A stretch of 64,000 bases of DNA, from assembly GCF_913774235.1 (NCBI RefSeq), contig NZ_CAJYDW010000012.1:682001-746000 (forward strand), written 5' to 3'. The notes beneath the pieces are model-generated. The model was not told the DNA's origin, made no database searches, and saw nothing but the letters and a program-made list of their open reading frames with translations. The number at the start of each line of letters is the position of its first letter. Positions within the stretch are counted from its first letter, which is position 1. A program made the translations under genes and the position numbers. Positions 17,709 through 27,772 of the stretch are shown piece by piece. Source of the DNA: an uncultured Pseudomonas sp. (lineage in GTDB: Bacteria; Pseudomonadota; Gammaproteobacteria; Pseudomonadales; Pseudomonadaceae).

Positions 17709-18491
17709 ATGACCGTCGCTGCCCTTACCATGTACGTCGAGCCTGCCGAGGTACGCGACGCCTATCGCCAACTAGCCGCGGCCGTGGCCCTATGCCTTGA
17801 GTCGACCCTCGAACCGGCACCGGAGGAGCTGCCAGCGCTCTGGACCCATCCCGAGCTGCTGCTGGCCCAGACCTGCGGCTATCCCTGGGCGACCCGCCTG
17901 CGCGGTCAGGTCCGCCTGGTCGCGGCACCGCGCTACACCTTCGACGGCTGCGTCGGCGCCGAGCACTGCGCCTTCATCCTGGTTCCCGAGACGCTGGACG
18001 CCAGTAGCCTGGCAGACCTGCGCGGCAAGCGGGTGGCGCTCAACGGCCTGGATTCCAATACCGGCATGAATCTGCTGCGCCACGCCGTGGCATCCCTGGC
18101 CGAGCGCGGACGCTTCTTCGGCGAGGTGATCGTCAGCGAGAGCCATGCCAACAGCCTGGCATTGTTGCAGCAAGGGCATGCCGATGTGGCTGCGGTGGAC
18201 GCCGTGACCTACGGCTACCTGCAGCGCGCCGAGCCTGGGCGCGTCGCCGGCCTGCGTCTCTTGCAGCGCACGCGGTCGAGTCCGACGCTGCCCTTCATCA
18301 CCGCGTCCAGTCGGTCCGACGCGGAAGTTGAGGCCTTGCGTGCGGCCCTGAGCGATACCCTGGTCACCCAGCCCAAGCTTGCCCGCATTCTCGTCATCGA
18401 GGGTTTCGCGGCGGTGGATGAGAGCACCTATCTGCCGCTGCTGGACTGGCGGCGAGAGGCGGTGGAGCAGGGGTATCCGGTGATTGCCTAG
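17709..18491 (+). CDS. PhnD-like periplasmic-binding-fold protein
   Basis: A 260-residue protein of the phosphate/phosphonate-binding (PhnD-like) type 2 periplasmic fold. The central segment DLRGKRVALNGLDSNTGMNLLRHA and the later VDAVTYGYLQ are typical. It lacks an obvious signal peptide, starting MTVAALTMYVEPAEVRDAY, so it may be a cytoplasmic or sensor-like member. It lies 45 nt after the first betaine-type binding protein and is probably co-transcribed with it. TTGGAG precedes the ATG at 17709. The ligand is unknown. Confidence 0.72.
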   Translation: MTVAALTMYVEPAEVRDAYRQLAAAVALCLESTLEPAPEELPALWTHPELLLAQTCGYPWATRLRGQVRLVAAPRYTFDGCVGAEHCAFILVPETLDASSLADLRGKRVALNGLDSNTGMNLLRHAVASLAERGRFFGEVIVSESHANSLALLQQGHADVAAVDAVTYGYLQRAEPGRVAGLRLLQRTRSSPTLPFITASSRSDAEVEALRAALSDTLVTQPKLARILVIEGFAAVDESTYLPLLDWRREAVEQGYPVIA

Positions 18492-18492
18492 T

Positions 18493-18614
18493 TGGGTAGC
18501 CTTGGGCTTCGCTACGCTCAACCCGCTCTACGACCTATCGCGGCCATGACGGTCCGCCGATGCGGCCGCTCCTACAAAAGCATCACCTCTTGTAGGAGCG
18601 GCCCATGGCCGCGA
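18493..18614. repeat. Dispersed Pseudomonas repeat plus REPIN
   Basis: Bases 18493-18533 match a common Pseudomonas intergenic repeat (TTGGGCTTCGCTACGCTCAACCC core). From 18536 to 18614 two REP units face each other: CGCGGCC...GCCGCTCCTACA and TGTAGGAGCGGCC...GGCCGCGAT. No gene is encoded. Confidence 0.75.
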
Positions 18615-18624
18615 TGAAGAGTCG

Positions 18625-19482
18625 CTAGCCGGGTAATCCATCCAACTTACACCCGCCCCCCTCCTGCAATCGCCGCAACTCCACCAGATCGTGGCTGCAG
18701 AACAGCGTCAGCCCCAGATCCTGGCGCAGGGAGAGTTCGCGCAGGCGCGCCTGGTTCTCCAGGCGGCTGGCACGGTCGGCTTCCATCAATCGTTGATAGA
18801 ACCTCAGCCCCGGCGTACAGCGGCGGTCGGGGTGCCCCATCTCGTCACGGTAGAAATAGGCGTCCCCCGCGTGCAGCAACCAGCCGCCCTCGTGCTGGAT
18901 GGCGATACCGGCATGGCCCGGGGTGTGGCCGGGTAGGGGGATCATCAGGATCTCCGGCGGCAGACCGGGTAGGTCGCGCACGCTGGCGAAACCCTGCCAG
19001 GCCTCGCCCCGCGGTTCGTGGAAATGCCAGTGTCGGATACCCTGCCACTGCGCCGGGCTGTAGCGGCGCTGGCCGATGAAGCTGTGGCGCTGGCGCTGGG
19101 CATCCCATTCGCGCTGCAGCACATGGACCTGGGCCTGGGGAAAGTCGTCCAGCCCGCCGGCGTGATCGAAATCCAGGTGGGTCAGCACGATATGGCGGAC
19201 ATCGCCCGGTCGGAAGCCCAGCCGACGAAGCTGCGCCAGGGCGCTGAGCTCAGGGTCGTACTGGATGCGATTCATCAAGCGGAAGAAAGGGCTGAGCCGC
19301 CGACCGCGCTCCCGGAGATCGGCTTCGCCAAAGCCGGTATCCACCAGCACCAGCCCGGACTGGTCGGTTTCCACCAACAGGCAATGGCAGGCGAGATGGG
19401 CGGCGAGCCCACGGCTGAAGCCGTCGTACAGCGCCCCGCCCAGGGGACACATGCAGCCGCAGTTGAGGTGATGGATACGCAT
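18625..19482 (-). CDS. MBL-fold metallo-hydrolase
   Basis: A 285-residue metallo-beta-lactamase-fold hydrolase. The zinc motif THLDFDHAGG (HxDxDH form), PGHTPGH and the late HAGDAYF aspartate are present. This layout resembles N-acyl-homoserine-lactonase-like and related MBL families, but no residue here proves lactonase activity. It starts at 19482 (MRIHHLNCGC) behind GGAG; an upstream in-frame ATG at 19530 lacks a ribosome site. It is on the opposite strand between the two betaine-type binding-protein genes, with REP elements after its stop. Confidence 0.8.
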   Translation of the reverse strand: MRIHHLNCGCMCPLGGALYDGFSRGLAAHLACHCLLVETDQSGLVLVDTGFGEADLRERGRRLSPFFRLMNRIQYDPELSALAQLRRLGFRPGDVRHIVLTHLDFDHAGGLDDFPQAQVHVLQREWDAQRQRHSFIGQRRYSPAQWQGIRHWHFHEPRGEAWQGFASVRDLPGLPPEILMIPLPGHTPGHAGIAIQHEGGWLLHAGDAYFYRDEMGHPDRRCTPGLRFYQRLMEADRASRLENQARLRELSLRQDLGLTLFCSHDLVELRRLQEGGGCKLDGLPG

Positions 19483-19738
19483 GATCGGCTCCGCGAGGGT
19501 GTCTTCGATAGAAGAGGCCCAAGCGGGCAAAGTTCGAGCGCAACGGTCGTCGTATCGGGCGCCGCGGCTTACCGAACAAGTCGGCAGGCGCCGGGTAGCC
19601 TCGTTCAGTGCCCGTGAACCCGTCGAGGGTCGCCGTAAACCCTGGCGCTGAACCCTGAGCCCGCGGCGCTGACCAAGCTAGGATCGCCAGCGGACCGGCT
19701 CTGCCGCCCTGGCCCGCCCAGTGCAGACGGAGTTCTCC

Positions 19739-20698
19739 ATGCCCCCAGTCTTTCCCCGCCGTTCCCTCCTGGCCGCTGGCCTGTCCCTTGGCCTGCTCGC
19801 CGCCGGCTCTGTCCAGGCTGCCGACTGGTGCGCCAGCAAGCCGGTGAAGTTCGCCGGGGTCAACTGGGAAAGTGGCATGCTGCTCACCGAGTTGATGGGC
19901 TTCGTCCTGCAGCACGGCTATGACTGCAAGGTAGATAGCATCCCCGGTAACTCCATCACCCTGGAGCAGGCGCTGGCCAACGATGACATCCAGGTGTTCG
20001 CCGAGGAGTGGATCGGCCGCAGCGAGGCCTGGAACAAGGCCGCCGCCGCCGGCAAGGTCATTGGCGTAGGCGCGCCTATCGAGGGCGCCACCGAAGGCTG
20101 GTACGTGCCGCGCTACCTGGTGGAAGGCGAGGGCGCCAAGGCGCCCAAGCTCAAGACCATCGCCGACCTGGGCCAATACGCTGAGCTGTTCCGCGACCCG
20201 GAAGAGCCGGGCAAGGGCCGCTTCTACAATTGTCCGGCGGGCTGGACCTGCGAACTGGAAAATACCCAGATGCTGCAGAGCTACGGCCTGAGCGACAAAT
20301 ACACCAACTTCCGCCCCGGCACCGGGCCGGCACTGGATGCGGCCATCATCTCGGCCACCAAGCGCAAGCAGCCGATCCTTACCTACTACTGGTCGCCGAC
20401 GCCGCTGCTGGGCCGCGTCGACATGGTGCAACTCAAGCCCCGCGACGGCGAAGCCAAGCGCATCCAGGTGCAGGCCGGGCTGTCCAAGCCCTTCCACGAC
20501 GGCGCTCCCGAGCTGGTCGCCGTGCTGAGCCGAGTCAACGTACCCATCGAACTGCTCAACCGCACCCTGGCCGAGCAGGCCGAAGCCAAGCAGGACGCGC
20601 CCGCCGCCGCCAAGGCGCTGCTCAAGGCCCACCCCGAACTCTGGCAGGCCTGGGTGACCGACGCTGCGGCGCGCAGCAAGATCCAGGCGGCGCTCTAG
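19739..20698 (+). CDS. ABC transporter substrate-binding protein, glycine betaine/OpuAC type (second copy)
   Basis: A 319-residue periplasmic binding protein with a signal peptide (arginine pair, then LLAAGLSLGLLAAGSVQA). Motifs parallel the copy at 16647: VKFAGVNWESGML, YNCPAGWTCE, YYWSPTPLLGR. It heads the transporter operon: the permease begins 1 nt after its stop. It should bind betaine, choline or a related quaternary amine for import. ATG at 19739 follows GGAG. Confidence 0.85.
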   Translation: MPPVFPRRSLLAAGLSLGLLAAGSVQAADWCASKPVKFAGVNWESGMLLTELMGFVLQHGYDCKVDSIPGNSITLEQALANDDIQVFAEEWIGRSEAWNKAAAAGKVIGVGAPIEGATEGWYVPRYLVEGEGAKAPKLKTIADLGQYAELFRDPEEPGKGRFYNCPAGWTCELENTQMLQSYGLSDKYTNFRPGTGPALDAAIISATKRKQPILTYYWSPTPLLGRVDMVQLKPRDGEAKRIQVQAGLSKPFHDGAPELVAVLSRVNVPIELLNRTLAEQAEAKQDAPAAAKALLKAHPELWQAWVTDAAARSKIQAAL

Positions 20699-20699
20699 G

Positions 20700-21551
20700 A
20701 TGTTCCCCGAGGGCCTGACCTTTTCCTTCGCCGATGCGGTGAATCGCGGCGTCGACTGGCTGGTGACCCGCTACGGCGATGTCTTCCGCGCCATCTCCGA
20801 CACCCTGCTGCAGGCCATCGTCTGGCTCGAAGGGCTGCTGCGCGGCACGCCCTGGTGGGCCATCCTGCTGATCGTCGCGGCGCTGGCCGGCCACGCCACC
20901 CGCCGGGTGCTGCCGACGCTGGTGATCACCGGTCTGCTGTTCCTGGTCGGCGCCCTGGGGCTGTGGGACAAGCTGATGCAGACCCTGGCCCTGGTGCTGG
21001 TGGCCACCGCCATCGCGGTGGTCATCGGCGTGCCCCTGGGCATCCTCTGCGCCCGCAGCGCGCGCCTGCGCCTGGTGCTGATGCCGCTCTTGGACATCAT
21101 GCAGACCATGCCCAGCTTCGTGTATCTGATCCCGGTGCTGATGCTGTTCGGCCTGGGCAAGGTGCCGGCGATCTTCGCCACGGTGATCTATGCCGCGCCG
21201 CCGCTGATCCGCCTCACCGACCTGGGCATCCGTCAGGTCGACCGCGAGGTCATGGAGGCGGTCAACGCCTTCGGCGCCAGTCGCTGGCAGCAGCTGTTCG
21301 GCGTGCAATTGCCGCTGGCCCTGCCGAGCATCATGGCCGGTATCAACCAGACCACCATGATGGCGCTGTCCATGGTGGTGATCGCTTCCATGATCGGCGC
21401 CCGCGGCCTGGGCGAAGAGGTGCTGGTGGGCATCCAGACCCTGGACGTAGGCAAGGGCCTGCAGGCGGGCCTGGCCATCGTCATCCTCGCCGTCGTCATC
21501 GACCGCATCACCCAGGCCTATGGTCGCCAGCGCCACGAGGTGGAGCGATGA
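20700..21551 (+). CDS. ABC transporter permease, ProW/OpuAB type
   Basis: A 283-residue inner-membrane permease with about six hydrophobic helices. The binding-protein-dependent transport signature falls near EAVNAFGASRWQQLFGVQLPLALPSIMAG, where the EAA-type loop contacts the ATPase. It starts 1 nt after the binding protein and its stop overlaps the ATPase start, so the three are translated together. It is the membrane channel for the betaine-type importer. Confidence 0.9.
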   Translation: MFPEGLTFSFADAVNRGVDWLVTRYGDVFRAISDTLLQAIVWLEGLLRGTPWWAILLIVAALAGHATRRVLPTLVITGLLFLVGALGLWDKLMQTLALVLVATAIAVVIGVPLGILCARSARLRLVLMPLLDIMQTMPSFVYLIPVLMLFGLGKVPAIFATVIYAAPPLIRLTDLGIRQVDREVMEAVNAFGASRWQQLFGVQLPLALPSIMAGINQTTMMALSMVVIASMIGARGLGEEVLVGIQTLDVGKGLQAGLAIVILAVVIDRITQAYGRQRHEVER

Positions 21552-22363
21552 AGATCGTCGTCGAGCGGGTCTCCAAGATCTTCGGCAAGCGCGAGCAGGC
21601 GGCCCTGGCGCTGCTGCGCGAGGGACACGACAAGGCCGAGATTCTCGCCCGCACCGGCTGCGTGGTGGGGGTGGACGATCTCTCCCTGGAGATCGCCGAG
21701 GGCGAGATCTTCGTCATCATGGGGCTGTCCGGTTCGGGTAAGTCGACCCTGGTGCGCCACCTCAACCGGCTGATCGACCCGAGTAGCGGGCGCATCCTCA
21801 TCGATGGCCAGGACATCCTCGAGCTGCCGCTGCCGGCCCTGCGCGAATTGCGCCGCCAGCGCATCAGCATGGTGTTCCAGAGCTTCGGCCTGTTGCCGCA
21901 TCGGCGGGTGCTCGATAACGTCGCCTACGGCCTCAAGGTACGCGGCGAGCCCAAGGCGGTCTGGCGCGAACGGGCGCTGCACTGGCTGGAGGTGGTGGGC
22001 CTGAGCGGTTACGAGCGCAAGTGGCCGCACCAGCTCTCCGGCGGCATGCGCCAGCGGGTCGGCCTGGCGCGGGCCCTGGCGGCGGACACCGAGATCATCC
22101 TGATGGACGAGGCTTTTTCCGCCCTCGATCCGCTGATCCGCGCCGAAATGCAGGACCAACTGTTGGAGCTGCAACAACGCCTGCACAAGACCATCGTGTT
22201 CATTACCCATGACCTGGACGAAGCCCTGCGCCTGGGCAATCGTATCGCCATCCTGCGCGATGGCCGCCTGGTGCAGGTGGGCACGCCGGCGGACATCCTC
22301 GGCCAGCCGGCCGACGACTACGTGGCCCGTTTCGTCCAGCGGCGCAGCGTTGCGACAGTTTGA
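21548..22363 (+). CDS. ABC transporter ATP-binding protein, ProV/OpuAA type without CBS domains
   Basis: A 271-residue ATPase with Walker A GLSGSGKST, the Q-loop in SMVFQSFGLLPHR, signature LSGGMRQR, Walker B ILMDEAFSALD and the switch His in FITHDLDEA. It belongs to the betaine/proline group, including the N-terminal KREQAALALLREG segment. It ends soon after the ATPase core, so the C-terminal CBS pair that senses ionic strength in OpuA/ProV is missing. Regulation by osmolarity at the protein level is therefore unlikely. The ATG overlaps the permease stop. Confidence 0.92.
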   Translation: MKIVVERVSKIFGKREQAALALLREGHDKAEILARTGCVVGVDDLSLEIAEGEIFVIMGLSGSGKSTLVRHLNRLIDPSSGRILIDGQDILELPLPALRELRRQRISMVFQSFGLLPHRRVLDNVAYGLKVRGEPKAVWRERALHWLEVVGLSGYERKWPHQLSGGMRQRVGLARALAADTEIILMDEAFSALDPLIRAEMQDQLLELQQRLHKTIVFITHDLDEALRLGNRIAILRDGRLVQVGTPADILGQPADDYVARFVQRRSVATV

Positions 22364-22427
22364 AACAATTGCGGCAGAGGCCTTCACGAGCATTTCACGG
22401 GGCCAAGGCTCTGATGGTGAGACCTGT

Positions 22428-22448
22428 GGCCTGACCTCGCGTCGGGCC
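22428..22448 (+). terminator. Terminator-like hairpin before terC
   Basis: An 8-bp stem GGCCTGAC/GTCGGGCC (one G-U pair) with a 5-nt loop is followed by TTTCTT. It lies between the ABC operon and terC and could terminate the operon or act as an attenuator for terC. Confidence 0.6.
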
Positions 22449-22476
22449 TTTCTTCTACCTCTGGAACCGCGCCGCA

Positions 22477-23229
22477 ATGGACTATCTGCTACAACTCGCC
22501 GCCGACCCCACCGTCTGGATCGCCCTGGCCACCCTGATCGTCATGGAAGTGGTGCTCGGCATCGACAACCTGATCTTCATCTCCATCATCACCAACAAGC
22601 TGCCCGCCCACCAACAGCACAACGCCCGCCGCATCGGCATCGGCCTGGCGTTGATCATGCGTCTGGGCCTGCTCGGGACCGTCGCCTGGATCGTCCAGCT
22701 CACCGAGCCGGTCATCGAAGTCTTCGGCAAGAGTTTCTCCTGGAAGGACCTGATCCTCATCGCCGGCGGCCTGTTCCTCTTGTGGAAGGCGACCAAGGAG
22801 ATCCATCACAACGTCGATCCGGAGCCCGACAGCGCCCTGACCCAGGGTGGCGAGGTAGCGACCCTGGGCTTCAGCTCGGCCATCGTGCAGATCCTGTTGC
22901 TGGACCTGGTGTTCTCGGTGGACAGCATCATCACCGCGGTGGGCATGACCGAACACCTGCCGGTGATGGTGATCGCCGTGGTGGTGGCGGTGACCGTCAT
23001 GTTGCTGGCGGCCAATCCCCTGGCCACCTTCATCAACAACAACCCCACCGTCGTGATGCTGGCGCTGGGCTTCCTGATCATGATCGGCATGACCTTGATC
23101 GCCGAAGGTTTCGGCGCCCATGTGCCCAAGGGCTACATCTATGCGGCCATGGCCTTCTCGGCGCTGATCGAGGGGCTGAACATGCTCTCGCGGCGGGCCA
23201 AGCGCCGTAAGCAGGCCGCTGGCAAGTAG
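22477..23229 (+). CDS. TerC-family membrane protein
   Basis: A 250-residue integral membrane protein of the TerC family with about seven hydrophobic helices. The paired acidic motifs [12 protein letters not shown] and [14 protein letters not shown] are characteristic and suggest cation binding. Members have been linked to tellurite resistance and manganese export. This copy has a positively charged tail but no CBS or CorC-type C-terminal domain. It appears to be a single-gene unit between two hairpins. Confidence 0.88.
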   Translation: MDYLLQLAADPTVWIALATLIVMEVVLGIDNLIFISIITNKLPAHQQHNARRIGIGLALIMRLGLLGTVAWIVQLTEPVIEVFGKSFSWKDLILIAGGLFLLWKATKEIHHNVDPEPDSALTQGGEVATLGFSSAIVQILLLDLVFSVDSIITAVGMTEHLPVMVIAVVVAVTVMLLAANPLATFINNNPTVVMLALGFLIMIGMTLIAEGFGAHVPKGYIYAAMAFSALIEGLNMLSRRAKRRKQAAGK

Positions 23230-23237
23230 GAAATCAG

Positions 23238-23273
23238 GACGTGCCGGAGGGCTCTGTTACATTCCGGCACGTC
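23238..23273 (+). terminator. Terminator-like hairpin after terC
   Basis: A perfect 11-bp stem (GACGTGCCGGA and complement) closes a 14-nt loop right after the terC stop. The downstream TATTGC is only weakly T-rich. Confidence 0.6.
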
Positions 23274-23360
23274 TATTGCTAACAATAAATTCAAGGACTA
23301 GGCACTATCGGTCGAGACCCTTGTCATAGCAGCGTCACACGCGAGGTTTACAACTGAGTC

Positions 23361-23585
23361 ATGAACATACAAGCCCAAGCCCAGAACGCCATGCATGCCC
23401 TCAGCGCCGCCTTCGCGCCGATGAGCTGCGTCATCGACGCCCAGAGCAAGCGTGGTTTTTCCTTCATCGTCGTCAATGAGCATGGTGTGGCCAAGCACAC
23501 CCGCCGGATCTACCGCGACGAATACAGCAACCCGAGCCGCCTGCAGGCCATCATCGACAGCACCCGCCTGGCCATCGCCGGCTGA
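23361..23585 (+). CDS. Small conserved hypothetical protein
   Basis: A 74-residue protein beginning MNIQAQAQNAMHALSAAF, with an internal segment SKRGFSFIVVNEHGVAKHTRRIY that looks like a beta-hairpin, and a helical end. There is no signal peptide or membrane span. Codon use matches the chromosome, and proteins of this kind are familiar in Pseudomonas genomes without a function. It is convergent with atoE. No motif supports a role. Confidence 0.6.
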   Translation: MNIQAQAQNAMHALSAAFAPMSCVIDAQSKRGFSFIVVNEHGVAKHTRRIYRDEYSNPSRLQAIIDSTRLAIAG

Positions 23586-23641
23586 GATTCAGCCGGCTCC
23601 CGCTTCACCCCTCCCGCTTTACCGTCTGCGCCCCACCCGAG

Positions 23642-25063
23642 CTACGGGTGTACCGGCGGCAGATAGGCCAAGGTTCCCCCCAATAGCCAGAGCAGCACTA
23701 GCACCAGAGGTGCATGGACCAGCAGCTGCACGAAGGAAAAGCCGACCAGGTCGCGCGCCTTCAGCCCCAGCACGCCCAGCAGCGGCAGCATGTAGAACGG
23801 ATTGATCAGATTCGGCAGCGCCTCGGCGGCATTGTAGATCTGCACCGCCCAGCCCAGGTGATACTGCAGGTCGTTAGCCACCTGCATCACATAGGGCGCT
23901 TCGATGATCCACTTGCCCCCGCCCGAGGGGATGAAGAACCCCAGCAGCGCCGAATAGACACCCATCAGCAGGGCGAAGGTATCGTGGGTGGCGATCTGGG
24001 TGAAAAATGCTGCTATATGGTGCGCCAGGGTCTGGCCATCGGCGCCATTGACCTTGGTCAGGATGGCAGCGATGGAGCCATACAGCGGAAACTGGATCAG
24101 CACCCCGGTGGTGGCCGGCACCGCGCGGGCCACGGCGTCGAGGAAGTGCCGTGGCCGCCAGTGCAGCAGGGCGCCCAGGGTGATGAACAGCAGATTGTAG
24201 GTGTTCAGCCCGGAGATGGCCTCGATGGCCGGCTTGCTGGCGAATTCCTGGATCAACCAACCGGCGGCGAGCAGCACCAGCAGGATGATCAGCACCGGGC
24301 TGTATTCCAGCCACTCCCCTGGACGGGTCGGTGTGGCGGCGGGCTTGGGCGCCGGGGTGACGTCGACGCCACAGGCGCGGGCATCGCGGGCGCTGTCCGG
24401 ACCCGGCGCGGTGACATAGGCGATCACCGCCGAGACCACCAGCAGCACCAGCAGCAGGGCGCCGGATTGCCAGAGAAACAGCGTCTGGCTGAAGGGGATT
24501 ACCCCGGTGATGGCGAGGATCGACGGTGGCAGGCTGGCCGGGTTGGCCTGCAATTGCGCCGCCGAGGACGACAGCCCCAGCGCCCAGACCGCGCCCAGGC
24601 CGAGGTAGGCGGCGGCGCCGGCGGCGCGGTAGTCCATCTTGAGTTCTTCGCGGCGGGCCAGGGCACGCACCAGCAGGCCGCCGAACACCAGGCTCAGGCC
24701 CCAGTTGAGCAGCGACGCGAGCATGGCCACCAGGGCCACCCAGCACACCGCGCCACGTCCGGTACGGGGTACTCGCGCCAGGCGCTCGATCAATCGCGCC
24801 GCCGGCCCGGAGCTGGCCACCACGTAGCCGCCGATGACCACGAAGGCCATCTGCATGGTGAAGGGAATCAGACTCCAGAAACCGTCGCCAAAGGCCTTGG
24901 CGGTCTTGGCCGCCGGCGCGCCCATGCCCAGGGCGGCCAGGGCCACCACGGCCACGGCGAGGACGGCGAATACCCAGGAATCGGGAAACCAGCGCTCGGC
25001 CCAGTTGGAGCAGGCCAGGGCGAACCGCGCGCTACGCGAATCACGGGAAGGGGTTGAGCTCAT
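23642..25063 (-). CDS. atoE: Short-chain fatty acid transporter AtoE family
   Basis: A 473-residue membrane permease with roughly twelve hydrophobic helices. It carries AtoE landmarks such as NWAERWFPDSWVFA at the N terminus, LNWGLSLVFGGLLVRA, and FFIPSGGGKWIIEAPYVM near the end. AtoE imports acetoacetate or short-chain fatty acids. It is the last gene of the 3-hydroxybutyrate/acetoacetate cluster, separated from atoB by 163 bp that contain a REPIN. The ATG at 25063 has AAGGA upstream; an open frame extends further back into the repeat and was rejected. Confidence 0.88.
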   Translation of the reverse strand: MSSTPSRDSRSARFALACSNWAERWFPDSWVFAVLAVAVVALAALGMGAPAAKTAKAFGDGFWSLIPFTMQMAFVVIGGYVVASSGPAARLIERLARVPRTGRGAVCWVALVAMLASLLNWGLSLVFGGLLVRALARREELKMDYRAAGAAAYLGLGAVWALGLSSSAAQLQANPASLPPSILAITGVIPFSQTLFLWQSGALLLVLLVVSAVIAYVTAPGPDSARDARACGVDVTPAPKPAATPTRPGEWLEYSPVLIILLVLLAAGWLIQEFASKPAIEAISGLNTYNLLFITLGALLHWRPRHFLDAVARAVPATTGVLIQFPLYGSIAAILTKVNGADGQTLAHHIAAFFTQIATHDTFALLMGVYSALLGFFIPSGGGKWIIEAPYVMQVANDLQYHLGWAVQIYNAAEALPNLINPFYMLPLLGVLGLKARDLVGFSFVQLLVHAPLVLVLLWLLGGTLAYLPPVHP

Positions 25064-25105
25064 GGTGGATCCTTTTGTTGTTGTTTTTAAGAAGAACATC
25101 AGCAG

Positions 25106-25212
25106 TAGGGTGGAAAACGGCGCAGCCTTTTCCACGCGTTGGGGGCATATCGCGGCCATGGGCCGCTCCTACAGATACGGACACACTGTAGGAGCGGCCC
25201 ATGGCCGCGATA
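25106..25212. repeat. Dispersed repeat fragment and REPIN between atoB and atoE
   Basis: Bases 25148-25212 form a perfect 27-bp inverted pair of REP units around an 11-nt loop. Next to it, 25106-25140 carries a short inverted element (GTGGAAAA...TTTTCCAC) also found inside the 200-bp tandem repeats at 35.4 kb. The structure may separate atoE expression from the genes upstream. Confidence 0.85.
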
Positions 25213-25226
25213 AAATCATCAATCGA

Positions 25227-26408
25227 CTACCGCCGCTCTACCGCCAAGGCCACGCCCTGGCCGCCACCGATGCACAGGGTCGCCAGACCCCGGCGACCCT
25301 CACGGCGGCGCAATTCATGGAGCAGGGTTACCAGCACCCGGCAACCCGAAGCGCCAATGGGATGGCCGAGGGCGATGGCGCCGCCGTTGACGTTGACCTT
25401 CTCATCATCCCACTCCAGCTCCTGGCCCACCGCCAGCGCCTGGGCGGCGAAGGCTTCGTTGGCTTCGATCAGGTCCAGGTCGGCCAACTGCCAGCCGGCC
25501 TTTTCCAGGGTCTTGCGGGTCGCCGAGACCGGGCCGATGCCCATGATCGCCGGGTCCACCCCGGCGCTGGCATAGGCGGCGACATGCGCCAGCGGCGTCA
25601 GCCCCAGTGCCTTGGCCTTGGCCGCACTCATCACCAGCACCGCGGCAGCGCCGTCGTTGAGGCTGGAGGCGTTGCCGGCGGTGACGCTGCCGTCCTTGGT
25701 GAAGGCCGGACGCAGCCGCGCCAGGCCTTCGGCGGTAGTGTCGGCGCGGATGCCTTCGTCGGTGTCGAACAGCAGCGGCTCACCCTTGCGCTGGGGGATG
25801 GCCACCGGGGTGATCTCCTCGCGGAAACGCCCGGACTCCACCGCCGCTGCGGCGCGCTGCTGGGAGCGGGCGGCGAAGGCATCCTGGGCCTCGCGGCTGA
25901 GCTGGTACTTCTGCACCAGGTTCTCCGCGGTTTGGCCCATGTGGTAGTCGTTGAAGGCATCCCAGAGGCCATCGCTGATCATCGAATCGACCAGCTCGGC
26001 ATGGCCCAGCCGCAAGCCAGTGCGTACCTTGGGCAGCACATAGGGCGCCAGGCTCATGTTCTCCATGCCGCCGGCGACGACGATCTCGGCGTCGCCGCAG
26101 CGGATCGCCTGGACGGCCAGCTGCACCGCCTTGAGGCCGGAGCCGCAGACCTTGTTGAGGGTCAGGGCTGGCACTTCGTGAGGTAGTCCAGCCTTGACCG
26201 CTGCCTGGCGCGCCGGATTCTGGCCGGCGCCGGCGGTGAGTACCTGGCCGAGGATGACCTCATCCACCTGGCTTGGGGCCACGCCGGTCTGCTCCAGCAG
26301 GGCGCGAATGACGGTGGCGCCGAGCTCCACGGCGGGGATATTGGCCAGGGAGCCCTGGAAGCTGCCGACCGCGGTGCGGGTGGCGGCGACGATGACGACG
26401 TCTTGCAT
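25227..26408 (-). CDS. atoB: Acetyl-CoA acetyltransferase (thiolase)
   Basis: A 393-residue biosynthetic-type thiolase, the usual length. The nucleophilic Cys is in [15 protein letters not shown], the His in [17 protein letters not shown] and the second Cys in the same segment; the C-terminal [11 protein letters not shown] signature closes the protein. In this operon it should split acetoacetyl-CoA into two acetyl-CoA. It begins 14 nt after atoA. Confidence 0.93.
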   Translation of the reverse strand: MQDVVIVAATRTAVGSFQGSLANIPAVELGATVIRALLEQTGVAPSQVDEVILGQVLTAGAGQNPARQAAVKAGLPHEVPALTLNKVCGSGLKAVQLAVQAIRCGDAEIVVAGGMENMSLAPYVLPKVRTGLRLGHAELVDSMISDGLWDAFNDYHMGQTAENLVQKYQLSREAQDAFAARSQQRAAAAVESGRFREEITPVAIPQRKGEPLLFDTDEGIRADTTAEGLARLRPAFTKDGSVTAGNASSLNDGAAAVLVMSAAKAKALGLTPLAHVAAYASAGVDPAIMGIGPVSATRKTLEKAGWQLADLDLIEANEAFAAQALAVGQELEWDDEKVNVNGGAIALGHPIGASGCRVLVTLLHELRRREGRRGLATLCIGGGQGVALAVERR

Positions 26409-26422
26409 GTTCCGGGTCTCCT

Positions 26423-27049
26423 CTAGGCCTGGATAGCGGCGCCGGTGGCGGCGCGCAGTTCATCGAGGCTGACGCCTTCGGCCAACTCCACCAGCTTGAG
26501 ACCGCTTTCGGTCACCTCCAGCACGGCCAGGTCGGTGATGATCAGGTCGACCACGCCGACCCCGGTCAGCGGCAGGTCACAGGCCGGCAGGATCTTGTGC
26601 GCGCCCTTGGCGGTGTGCTCCATCAGCACCACCACACGCTGCACGCCGGCCACCAGGTCCATGGCGCCGCCCATGCCCTTGACCATCTTGCCGGGGATCA
26701 TCCAGTTGGCCAGATCGCCTTGCTCCGACACCTGCATGGCGCCGAGGATGGCCAGGTTCACGTGACCGCCGCGGATCATGCCGAAGCTGGTGGCGCTGTC
26801 GAAGTAGCTGCTGCCGGGCAGGGCGGTGACGGTCTGCTTGCCAGCGTTGATCAGATCCGGATCGACCGTTTCGGCGGTGGGGAAGGGGCCGATGCCGAGC
26901 AGGCCGTTTTCCGACTGCAGCCAGACGTCCATGCCGGCGGGAATGTAATTGGCCACCAGGGTCGGCAAGCCGATGCCGAGGTTGACGTAGAAGCCGTCCT
27001 GCAGCTCCCGGGCGGCGCGTTGCGCCATCTGTTCACGGGTCCAGGCCAT
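26423..27049 (-). CDS. atoA: 3-oxoacid (acetoacetate) CoA-transferase subunit B
   Basis: A 208-residue beta subunit of a two-subunit CoA-transferase. The catalytic Glu is in [11 protein letters not shown], following [30 protein letters not shown] is the conserved middle. It pairs with the adjacent alpha subunit, whose stop is 1 nt upstream. The complex moves CoA from succinyl-CoA or acetyl-CoA to acetoacetate. The donor cannot be read from sequence. Confidence 0.92.
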   Translation of the reverse strand: MAWTREQMAQRAARELQDGFYVNLGIGLPTLVANYIPAGMDVWLQSENGLLGIGPFPTAETVDPDLINAGKQTVTALPGSSYFDSATSFGMIRGGHVNLAILGAMQVSEQGDLANWMIPGKMVKGMGGAMDLVAGVQRVVVLMEHTAKGAHKILPACDLPLTGVGVVDLIITDLAVLEVTESGLKLVELAEGVSLDELRAATGAAIQA

Positions 27050-27050
27050 C

Positions 27051-27752
<702 letters not shown>

Positions 27753-27772
27753 GATGGAAATCCTCGGGTCGT

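Noticed and set aside
22364-22476. Possible yybP-ykoY (manganese) riboswitch upstream of terC
   Set aside because: Only a terminator-like hairpin was found; the conserved riboswitch loops are absent.
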